A DNA stretch of 5,337 nucleotides from GCA-2862585 sp965661345 (GTDB lineage: Bacteria > Bacteroidota > Bacteroidia > Flavobacteriales > UBA7312), in contig CBFIDK010000030.1 of the NCBI GenBank assembly GCA_965661345.1, positions 1 to 5,337 on the forward strand, given 5' to 3'. The number at the start of each line of letters is the position of its first letter. Position 1 is the stretch's first letter. The notes beneath the pieces are model-generated. The model ran no database searches and was not told the DNA's origin. It saw only the letters and a list, made by a program, of their open reading frames with translations. The position numbers and the translations under genes are program-made. Shown in pieces: positions 1-5,337 of this stretch.

Positions 1-404
1 ACAGAATCCGTTGCCAATGTGGTTACAAATGCTGAATCCGAAGCTAAACCAATTAGGTCTACTTTCACTGAATCACCATCTTCAATATCTACTTCTAATT
101 CAGTACCAGTCAAAGTAAATGACGTTAAGTTTTGGTTGTCTGTATTTATGGTATCTAATGCCGATAAGAATAAAGAGTCTGACGTTAACTCACTAACAAA
201 TGTAGAGTCGTGAGATAGTGTCGTCGTGAATATAGAATCCGTTGCTAAAGTCGTAGAGAACACAGAATCCGTTGCCAATGTGGTTACAAATGCTGAATCC
301 GAAGCTAAACCAATTAGGTCTACTTTCACTGAATCACCATCTTCAATATCTACTTCCAATTCAGTACCAGTCAAAGTAAATGAAGTCAGGTTCTGGTTGT
401 CTGT
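1..404 (-). repeat. 261-bp (87-residue) tandem duplication, second copy incomplete
   Basis: Bases 3-143 and 264-404 align at an offset of exactly 261 bp. They encode the same 47 residues, from TDNQNLTSFTLTG through LEVDIEDGDSVKVDLIG to LASDSAFVTTLATDS. Only five bases differ (96/357, 123/384, 126/387, 128/389, 132/393), all synonymous. The complete unit is 37 residues of DNQNL module plus 50 residues of decapeptides. The copy at lower coordinates leaves the window, so the full number of copies is unknown. Confidence 0.88.
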
Positions 405-1811
405 GCCTAGTGAATCTAATGCGATTGCATTTCCATCTTCGATGCGTAAACTATCACCATCAATTGTTAAAAACTGATCGTCTGTACCTACGGAAGAACC
501 TAAATCAACATAGGTGGTATCTTGCCAATTATCTAAAATTATCACTAAAGAATCGCCTTGACTATAAACCGTATCAAAGTCTAAAGCAAGGGAAGATAAA
601 TCAACTGAATTTCCATCTGAAATATATAAAGTATCGTTGGATAGACTTAAAGATTGTAATTCGTTAGTAGAATCTTGGTCATTGTCCGAACTAATAGCAC
701 CCAAATACACCGAATTACCATCACTTAAATAAAGTGTATCATTACTAATAGATAAAGTCTGAAGCTCATTAGTTGAGTCTGTATCTAAATCGTTTAATAT
801 TATATTGTCAATTCTATCGCTTAGTCCAGTAGTATCTACTTGAATTAACGAGAGTGGAACGCTCAAAATTCCACCACCATCTTGAATTCGTAAAAAATTA
901 CCAAGAACAGTAAAGCTAGTATTCAACTCATTAGTCGTATCACCGTCCAATTCATGTAGCTGAACAGCATCAATAAACTCCTGATTAGAAATTAATTGAC
1001 TTAAAAAAGCTGAATCATTGGCTAAGCCCACTAAACTTGTTGATACAGAATCTCCATTTTCAATATCGACTTCTAATACCGAACCATTAAGAGAAATATA
1101 AGTTAAGTTTTGATTATCTGTATTGATATTGGCCAACAAGCTCGCTAAATCTACCGTACCTCCATCTTCCAAAACTAACATAGTACCAGTAAGTGATAAT
1201 CTCTGATCATCAGTGCCTGCACCTGCCAATAAATCGGTTAAATCGATACTGCCGCCATTCTCTAAATAAATCACGTTACCTACTAGAGAAATTTGTTGTT
1301 GATCTTGACCAGCATTAGCAAGTAAGTCTGATAGACTGACACTACCACCATTTTCTAAAATCAATGAATCTCCTGAAATACTTAACTTTTGATCGTCAAT
1401 TCCAGGTATTCTATGTATCGCTAAGTAATCTAAATTCTCAAAATTACTACCATTATCAAAGTCAATTTCTACTTTCAACCATTTTTCTTCCCCGTTCCAA
1501 TCCATATCTTGATAAAAGTCATTGAAAGTATAAGTCCCCATTCCTACAACAAGATTTATCATTCCATATTCATCAACGATTACAGAATTATGAATTTCTT
1601 CAAACTCCATACCTGCTGCATCATGAATAGAAAATCGGATAGATACATGAGAATTTCTTAGAGGGTTAGCATAGTTATTATCAAAACCTGGCAATTCCTG
1701 TCCTGCATCCTTATCCATTATTACGGCCTGATACGGTATACCCGAAGTTTGTGCAAAAGTAAATTGACAAACAACTGAAAGTAATAGTAAAATTTTGAGA
1801 AATTTATTCAT
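1..1811 (-). CDS. Large secreted repeat protein, C-terminus outside the window
   Basis: The frame is open for 603 codons from ATG at 1811 to the window edge; an in-frame TAA 15 bases upstream fixes the start. Residues 1-20 form a signal peptide (MNKFLKILLLLS..., cleavage likely after FTFA). Residues 21 to about 135 resemble the N-terminal domain of many Bacteroidota secreted proteins: GIPYQAVIMD, then VSIRFSIHDAAG and DEYGMINLVVGMG. From residue 139 the protein is modular: three 31-residue DDQ modules (139-231), a DNQNL module with two degenerate decapeptides (232-282), two 35-residue TNELQ modules (346-415), another DDQ unit (444), then an 87-residue unit, repeated. The mature part has no cysteine. 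Residues 139-603 hold only seven Lys/Arg and about one Asp in seven, suggesting a Ca-binding or elongated surface protein (inference). It follows the OmpA gene by 41 bases, probably co-transcribed. I do not recognise a named family for the repeats; the function is unknown. A tail-fibre-like, adhesin or sorting-signal C-terminus cannot be judged. Confidence 0.88.
   Translation of the reverse strand, partial: MNKFLKILLLLSVVCQFTFAQTSGIPYQAVIMDKDAGQELPGFDNNYANPLRNSHVSIRFSIHDAAGMEFEEIHNSVIVDEYGMINLVVGMGTYTFNDFYQDMDWNGEEKWLKVEIDFDNGSNFENLDYLAIHRIPGIDDQKLSISGDSLILENGGSVSLSDLLANAGQDQQQISLVGNVIYLENGGSIDLTDLLAGAGTDDQRLSLTGTMLVLEDGGTVDLASLLANINTDNQNLTYISLNGSVLEVDIENGDSVSTSLVGLANDSAFLSQLISNQEFIDAVQLHELDGDTTNELNTSFTVLGNFLRIQDGGGILSVPLSLIQVDTTGLSDRIDNIILNDLDTDSTNELQTLSISNDTLYLSDGNSVYLGAISSDNDQDSTNELQSLSLSNDTLYISDGNSVDLSSLALDFDTVYSQGDSLVIILDNWQDTTYVDLGSSVGTDDQFLTIDGDSLRIEDGNAIALDSLGTDNQNLTSFTLTGTELEVDIEDGDSVKVDLIGLASDSAFVTTLATDSVFSTTLATDSIFTTTLSHDSTFVSELTSDSLFLSALDTINTDNQNLTSFTLTGTELEVDIEDGDSVKVDLIGLASDSAFVTTLATDS
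159..308 (-). repeat. Five tandem 30-bp (decapeptide) units, LxxDSxF
   Basis: Residues 502-551 read LASDSAFVTT, LATDSVFSTT, LATDSIFTTT, LSHDSTFVSE and LTSDSLFLSA: five exact 10-residue units with invariant Leu1, Asp4, Ser5 and Phe7. The 30-bp period is perfect over 150 bp. A second array starts at 47 (LASDSAFVTT, LATDS) and leaves the window. The regular Leu/Phe spacing could give an amphipathic helix, coiled coil or short solenoid; the fold is not determined. Confidence 0.85.
567..776 (-). repeat. Two tandem 105-bp (35-residue) STNELQ modules
   Basis: Residues 346-380 and 381-415 are direct repeats: STNELQTLSISNDTLYLSDG followed by NSVYLG, and STNELQSLSLSNDTLYISDG followed by NSVDLS. The unit is a variant of the DDQ module in which TNELQ replaces DDQ-L. 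The unit is exactly 105 bp and stays in frame. A looser relative (TTNELNTSF) lies just before them, near residue 292. Confidence 0.8.
966..1025 (-). repeat. Two degenerate decapeptide units after the first DNQNL module
   Basis: LANDSAFLSQ and LISNQEFIDA (residues 263-282) directly follow the LEVDIENGDSV strand-turn, in the same context as the regular decapeptide array near the other end of the visible sequence. They look like a shorter, older version of that array. Confidence 0.55.
1119..1397 (-). repeat. Three tandem 93-bp (31-residue) DDQ modules
   Basis: Successive units begin with DDQKLSI, DQQQISL and DDQRLSL, each followed by a G-x-x-L-E-(N/D)-G-G-(S/T)-(V/I) strand-turn and a (D/S)LxxLLA segment. 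The spacing is exactly 93 bp between units (DDQ-equivalent positions at 1397, 1304 and 1211), and a fourth related unit begins in phase with DNQNL at 1118. The DNA has diverged clearly between copies, so these are old duplications. The pattern predicts a repeating beta-hairpin or beta-solenoid-like fold (inference). Confidence 0.8.
1395..1751 (-). other. N-terminal 'YQAV.D' beta domain of the repeat protein
   Basis: Residues 21-139 lie between the signal peptide and the first DDQ repeat. The motif order (YQAVIMDKDAG, RFSIHDAAG, EEIHNSVIVDEYGMINLVVG, WLKVEIDFD) matches my memory of a conserved module at the start of long secreted Bacteroidota proteins that carry fibre-like repeats or tail-fibre-type C-termini. 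It is probably a beta-sandwich. Its role is not established; the match is from memory, not from a search. Confidence 0.6.
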
Positions 1812-1852
1812 GTTTTTAAGAAATTAAAGGTGTCTATCCCCTATTTTTTTTA

Positions 1853-3082
1853 TCATCTGGTTAAGAAAATCTCGACTCTTCTATTGCTCATTAATACTAT
1901 GTCGTCGAACTTGGTTGTAGCTCCACGAAATTCATGAACAATAGTTTTGGCGTCTACTCCATTATCAATTAAGAAATTTATTACGGTTTTAGCTCTATTT
2001 TTAGAAAGCTCTAGGTTGGAATCATCCTTTCCTCTCAAGTCAGCGTAGCCAACAACCGTTATTTTTGATGCTGGATTTGTTTTTAATGACTCTATCAAAT
2101 CATCCAAATCTTGCTGGAAAATCTCGTAATAATTTGTCTTGTTGGTTGGGAACAATACAACCGTTTTTATATCACCATTAATATCAAGTGAATCTTTTGG
2201 AAAGAGTGTGCCAACGTATGCCTTAATCTCGTCACGCAAAGGAGAATTCTCGTTTTCGTCCGGAGTAACAAACTGTCTAAATTCATTAGCGGCAGAATCA
2301 GCGTCTTGCTCCAATAGTAATAATAACTCCGCTCTTAAATCATCTATATTATCGTTACATTTCTTTAAAACACGCTTTAAATCATCGTCTTTTTTCTTGA
2401 ATGCATCTGGTGTAATGGAAAAACCAAGGGTTGCACTGTGAGCATTAATATTATATTGCTGTTGTGAAATCTTCTCTATTTCTTGCCAACCTAACTTATA
2501 GTTGTATCCCAACCAAAAATGACTAAAACGCCCTAATTTTCTTCTTAAACTTAAACCAAAATTTAAATCAATATGTTCATTGGTGTAATCTTCGTTCTTT
2601 TTGAGATCTATTGTCACATTCTCCATCTCTTGAAATCCTGATAAGAGATAATTATATGAAGCGCCAACCTTTAAGAAAGGCGACCATTTTACAGTTGGGC
2701 TAAAAAAACGAAATGTTAACCCTCCATCCAATGCTACATAGTCAAAATTATAGTGAACAAAATAATCTGAACCTGATTCGGTGTAGTAAGTCCTCATGTT
2801 ATAACGGTTACTCGAAAGGGTAAACAAGTAGCCTAATCTATCTCTTATTGGAGCACCACCCCCAATAGCAATTCTATTACTAGAGATGTTGGTCAAATCA
2901 GAGTATAAGCTCCGTTCACCCCTAGAATCAATAAACTCAAGCTCTGGATAAACAATACCTAATTCAAAGAGGAGATACGAATCGTTATAACTTTTCTTAT
3001 TGTCTTGTTGTTGCTCTTGAGAATAAGAGAAATGTGTTGATAACATCATCACCACAATAGCAAATAAAACTTGTCTTTCCAT
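1853..3082 (-). CDS. OmpA-family outer-membrane protein with C-terminal peptidoglycan-binding domain
   Basis: 409 residues. An in-frame TGA nine bases upstream leaves ATG at 3082 as the first possible start. Residues 1-21 form a signal peptide (MERQVLFAIVVMMLSTHFSYS, cleavage before QEQQQ). Residues about 35-222 show alternating strands ending in SATLGFSI, as expected for an eight-stranded outer-membrane barrel. Residues 226-270 are charged and probably helical, a linker containing Cys242, the only cysteine. Residues 306-409 are an OmpA domain: VVGYADLRGKDDSN, LSKNRAKTV and NRRVEIF. Asp348 and Arg363 are 15 residues apart, the spacing of the diaminopimelate-binding Asp271 and Arg286 in Escherichia coli OmpA, so peptidoglycan binding is likely. 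The segment between the last helix and NRRVEIF is short. It probably ties the outer membrane to the cell wall and is co-transcribed with the repeat protein downstream. The barrel's own ligand is unknown. Confidence 0.92.
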   Translation of the reverse strand: MERQVLFAIVVMMLSTHFSYSQEQQQDNKKSYNDSYLLFELGIVYPELEFIDSRGERSLYSDLTNISSNRIAIGGGAPIRDRLGYLFTLSSNRYNMRTYYTESGSDYFVHYNFDYVALDGGLTFRFFSPTVKWSPFLKVGASYNYLLSGFQEMENVTIDLKKNEDYTNEHIDLNFGLSLRRKLGRFSHFWLGYNYKLGWQEIEKISQQQYNINAHSATLGFSITPDAFKKKDDDLKRVLKKCNDNIDDLRAELLLLLEQDADSAANEFRQFVTPDENENSPLRDEIKAYVGTLFPKDSLDINGDIKTVVLFPTNKTNYYEIFQQDLDDLIESLKTNPASKITVVGYADLRGKDDSNLELSKNRAKTVINFLIDNGVDAKTIVHEFRGATTKFDDIVLMSNRRVEIFLTR

Positions 3083-3109
3083 GTTAATTCATTAACCATT
3101 TCGGGTCAG

Positions 3110-3117
3110 CAAACCTA
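3110..3117 (-). promoter_or_regulatory. Candidate Bacteroidota -7 promoter element (TAGGTTTG)
   Basis: On the minus strand the octamer TAGGTTTG fits the Bacteroidota -7 consensus TAnnTTTG exactly. It lies 27 bases before the OmpA start, leaving a leader of about 20 bases. The -33 TTTG partner is poor: the nearest candidate is a TTCA about 25 bases upstream. It would drive the OmpA-repeat protein pair. No Shine-Dalgarno sequence is visible before either start, which is usual in this phylum. Confidence 0.4.
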
Positions 3118-3189
3118 ACACAATAGTAGACTCTAGGTTAATTGAAGTAGAAAAATGCTTATCGGTAATTAATGGGTATTCGTCGGCGT

Positions 3190-3224
3190 TAAATCATTAT
3201 TTATCCAATAAAATGTATGATTTA
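3190..3224. repeat. 8-bp inverted repeat in the porin-OmpA intergenic region
   Basis: TAAATCAT at 3190-3197 is the exact reverse complement of ATGATTTA at 3217-3224, with a 19-base A/T-rich spacer. Neither strand has a T-tract directly after the stem, so it does not look like a terminator. An operator, or chance in A/T-rich DNA, are both possible. The rest of 3083-3243 holds no gene I can support. Confidence 0.25.
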
Positions 3225-3227
3225 GTC

Positions 3228-3267
3228 AAAAAAAAAAAAAACGCTAATTCTTCAATTCCCAAATTAG
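3228..3267 (-). terminator. Probable intrinsic terminator overlapping the porin stop codon
   Basis: On the minus strand CTAATT (3267-3262) can pair with AATTAG (3249-3244), which includes the TAG stop codon. The loop is 12 bases. Two bases later comes a run of 14 T (3241-3228). The stem is weak, with one G-C pair in six, but the T-run is long. It would separate porin transcription from the OmpA gene. Confidence 0.5.
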
Positions 3268-4794
3268 AGATAGTTTAATTGATGTGGGTTGGCTGGGGTA
3301 ATTTGGCATAAAGTAATGTGGTGAATTAGAAATTAACTCATTTAAATTCAAAAATTGAATATCTATATTCATCGAATTGACTTTTAAATTGATAAATGAG
3401 GAGATGAAAGGTAAACCGCCTATTTCATGAATATTCTGCAATTGATATGAGGCTAAAGCTGGATTATAAAGTTTGGCATAATAAGGTGTAAAATAATTAA
3501 TCTTTCCTCCAATTTTAAAATCTAATAACTTATTAAAGAAAGCTCCCTGAAACCAAAGAGAAAAACTGGTGTTTATATCAGGGTACCTAAAGATATCAGG
3601 ATTATCGGACCACTGATATTGTAAAGTGCTAGACCCATAAAAGTTAAGTAATCTCCAATCAAATGAAAGCGTATTATCAAAATATAAAATGGATGAATAA
3701 TTTTGACTGTAAGACGCATTCTCATTCAAATAAATATGATCTTGATAGTGACTAATAGAAGAATTCAAAGAAAACTTGTTAGAACTAAGTCCATACTTAA
3801 ACATTTGTCTACTTTCCTGAATAAAATTATTGTCGAAAATAAAATGGTTTGAATAATATGTGTTGTAGAAAATAGGGGTTCTGTATCTCTTTGCACTGAT
3901 ACTTAGTAACTGAATAGCCTTCTCATTATACAATGTCTTATCGGCCTTAAAACTATATTGAGAGGATTCAAAAAATTTAACATCTGAGGTTAATCCTAAA
4001 TTTGAATTTGAATACGTAAATACTATACCATTATCAAAATCTGTAGAATCAATGATATGTATAAAGTTATTACGCATTTGAATAATGTGAGCTAAACTAA
4101 AATCAGAATATCTTAATCCGATACTATTGGTCAGAAAAGAATGTGATAAAGAATCACTAAAAGAGACATTATTGATAAAATTGTTTTCATAAAAAGCTGA
4201 AGATAAATCATAATCGCTGTAAATTCTTTGAGCCCTGAGAATTGAGAATTTATTAACCAATGACCATTTAGACGTGAAATTAAAATTCTGAGAAAGGGAA
4301 TGAAATCTGTTTTTTGAATAATTTTCAGAGGAAACTAAATTTGTTTGATACAGTAAAGGGTCATCGTAATCTTCTATAGTGTAATCCACAATACCTCCAT
4401 TCTCATCCATCCTAATTTTTTGATATGAAAGTATGGCATCAAAATCATAGGTTGATTTCTTATTATGAAACGAAATATTAGACTCTACATCATACAGTTT
4501 TAAGGCTTCTCTACTGAAAATACCTTCTTGAGAAAACTTTCTGAAATTTAAATCAAATTGCAAATAATCAGTTAAAGACTGCGTATGTATCACATCGATC
4601 ATCTGTCCTTTAGTAGAAAACGAACGGTATTGAAGTATGGTGCATCCTAGTTTAGAAGTATCTAAAGAAGCTGATTTTTCTTTAGGATTAAGAAAATCAA
4701 TGTAATATAATTTATTTGGAAAAGAGCTAGAGTTTCTCCATTGTGAAAATGTAAACAAAGGCAGAATAAGAAAAATAAAGAGAAACTTTTTCAT
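3244..4794 (-). CDS. Outer-membrane protein resembling the Bacteroidota 'putative porin' family
   Basis: 516 residues from ATG at 4794. An in-frame TTG at 4812 would add six residues ahead of the signal peptide and is less likely. Residues 1-17 are a signal peptide (MKKFLFIFLILPLFTFS, cleavage before QWR). The remainder is a long series of alternating aromatic and polar strands, as in a large beta-barrel. The C-terminal part best supports the family: SFSLWFQGAFFNKLLDFKIG (410-429), YFTPYYAKLYNPALASYQLQ (434-453), GGLPFISSFINLKV (459-472), then MPNYP (496-500) and a final strand IKLSLIWELKN. This order matches my memory of 'putative porin' proteins (Pfam Porin_10), although 516 residues is on the short side. 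Substrate unknown. It sits directly behind the rRNA terminator on the same strand with almost no leader. A different large outer-membrane barrel is the main alternative. Confidence 0.75.
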   Translation of the reverse strand: MKKFLFIFLILPLFTFSQWRNSSSFPNKLYYIDFLNPKEKSASLDTSKLGCTILQYRSFSTKGQMIDVIHTQSLTDYLQFDLNFRKFSQEGIFSREALKLYDVESNISFHNKKSTYDFDAILSYQKIRMDENGGIVDYTIEDYDDPLLYQTNLVSSENYSKNRFHSLSQNFNFTSKWSLVNKFSILRAQRIYSDYDLSSAFYENNFINNVSFSDSLSHSFLTNSIGLRYSDFSLAHIIQMRNNFIHIIDSTDFDNGIVFTYSNSNLGLTSDVKFFESSQYSFKADKTLYNEKAIQLLSISAKRYRTPIFYNTYYSNHFIFDNNFIQESRQMFKYGLSSNKFSLNSSISHYQDHIYLNENASYSQNYSSILYFDNTLSFDWRLLNFYGSSTLQYQWSDNPDIFRYPDINTSFSLWFQGAFFNKLLDFKIGGKINYFTPYYAKLYNPALASYQLQNIHEIGGLPFISSFINLKVNSMNIDIQFLNLNELISNSPHYFMPNYPSQPTSIKLSLIWELKN

Positions 4795-4820
4795 GACACA
4801 AATAACGTTCAAAAAAGAAT

Positions 4821-4855
4821 AAAAAAAAAGCCCCGAATCGTAAGAAACGGGGCTT
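4821..4855 (-). terminator. Intrinsic terminator of the rRNA operon
   Basis: On the minus strand AAGCCCCG (4855-4848) pairs with CGGGGCTT (4835-4828) in a perfect 8-bp stem with five G-C pairs. The loop is 12 bases. A run of nine T follows (4829-4821), two of which overlap the stem. It lies seven bases after the end of the 5S gene, the normal place for the end of an rRNA transcript. Confidence 0.92.
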
Positions 4856-4862
4856 GTAAAAG

Positions 4863-4974
<112 letters not shown>

Positions 4975-5042
4975 AGCTCAAAATAAGATTATGATATATT
5001 GTAAAAAAGAAAACAATTTAGTTAGGGTAAATCAACTACAAA
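4975..5042 (-). other. 23S-5S internal spacer
   Basis: About 68 A/T-rich bases separate the two rRNA genes. No tRNA is present. A possible 5-bp stem (ATTGT/ACAAT) around 4996-5015 is too weak to call as a processing site. Confidence 0.7.
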
Positions 5043-5337
5043 AAGCTAAAGGGTAATTAGTATCACTCGGCTATGACATCTCTGCCTTTACACCTATGAC
5101 CTATCAACGTTATCGTCTATAACGACCCTTAAAAGAAATCTAATCTTGAGATGAGTTTCGTGCTTAGATGCTTTCAGCGCTTATCTCATCCAGACATAGC
5201 TACTCTGCAATGCAACTGGCGTCACAACAGATACACTAGAGGTCTGTCCAACTCGGTCCTCTCGTACTAGAGTCAGGTTCTCGCAAATTTCTAACGCCCA
5301 CAACAGATAGAGACCGAACTGTCTCGCGACGTTCTGA
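5043..5337 (-). rRNA. rrl: 23S ribosomal RNA, 3' end only
   Basis: The minus strand starts inside the gene with TCAGAACGTCGCGAGACAGT and includes the sarcin-ricin loop AGTACGAGAGGACC at 5268-5255, where elongation factors bind. It continues with GAAAGCATCTAAGCACGAAAC (5175-5155) and ends with GATACTAATTACCC and AGCTT, the usual end of a bacterial 23S gene. These are direct matches to the known conserved 3' region downstream of the peptidyl-transferase centre. The 3' end is placed by analogy, to within a few bases; the 5' part lies beyond the window. I see no disruption in the visible part. Confidence 0.96.

Noticed and set aside
159..308. 30-bp periodic repeats as a possible CRISPR array
   Set aside because: The units are contiguous without spacers, are in frame and encode a decapeptide pattern, so they are coding repeats.
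19..667. Three overlapping plus-strand ORFs (19-213, 226-477, 380-667)
   Set aside because: They lie opposite the long minus-strand repeat gene, have no signal peptide or recognisable domain, and two carry the same segment only because the repeats are read on the wrong strand.
2139..2441. Plus-strand ORF of 100 codons
   Set aside because: It is fully inside the OmpA-family gene on the opposite strand, is Ser/Asn-rich low-complexity sequence and has no family resemblance.
3228..3241. 14-base homopolymer as a phase-variation switch
   Set aside because: It lies after the stop codon of the porin and more than 140 bases before the next start, far from the candidate promoter, so a length change would not shift a reading frame. 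A terminator role fits better.
4795..4812. Longer start for the porin gene at TTG 4812
   Set aside because: It would put six residues (MNVICV) before a normal signal peptide that begins MKKFLFIF, and it uses a TTG when an ATG is available.
4996..5015. Weak inverted repeat ATTGT/ACAAT in the 23S-5S spacer
   Set aside because: A five-base A/T-rich stem is expected by chance in such sequence and no processing motif supports it.

Overview
The window looks like a chromosomal segment of a Bacteroidota bacterium, probably a member of Flavobacteriales. The support is a low G+C content, A-rich leaders without Shine-Dalgarno sequences, a TAnnTTTG-type promoter element, a Bacteroidota-style putative porin, and a secreted protein with the N-terminal 'YQAV.D' domain common in this phylum. 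Every gene I can support lies on the minus strand, so transcription runs from high to low coordinates. No 16S rRNA is present, so the genus cannot be fixed.

Layout in transcription order: (1) 5337-5043, the 3' end of a 23S rRNA gene; (2) 5042-4975, a short spacer; (3) 4974-4863, a 5S rRNA gene; (4) 4855-4821, a strong intrinsic terminator closing the rRNA operon; (5) 4794-3244, a 516-residue outer-membrane protein resembling the Bacteroidota 'putative porin' family, starting only 26 bases after the terminator T-tract; (6) 3267-3228, an A/T hairpin plus T14 tract overlapping the porin stop codon; (7) 3243-3083, an intergenic region with a candidate promoter and an inverted repeat; (8) 3082-1853, a 409-residue OmpA-family protein (beta-barrel, helical linker, peptidoglycan-binding domain); (9) 1811-1, the first 603 residues of a very repetitive, acidic secreted protein that runs out of the window.

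The two genes at 3082-1 are 41 bases apart and probably form an operon. The OmpA protein would link outer membrane to peptidoglycan. The repeat protein would be exported and form an extended, probably beta-rich, surface or fibre-like structure. It is built from 31-residue and 35-residue modules, five decapeptide units of the form LxxDSxF, and an 87-residue duplication whose two copies differ only at synonymous sites. This modular protein is the most interesting content. I see no CRISPR array, insertion sequence, defence system or metabolic genes.
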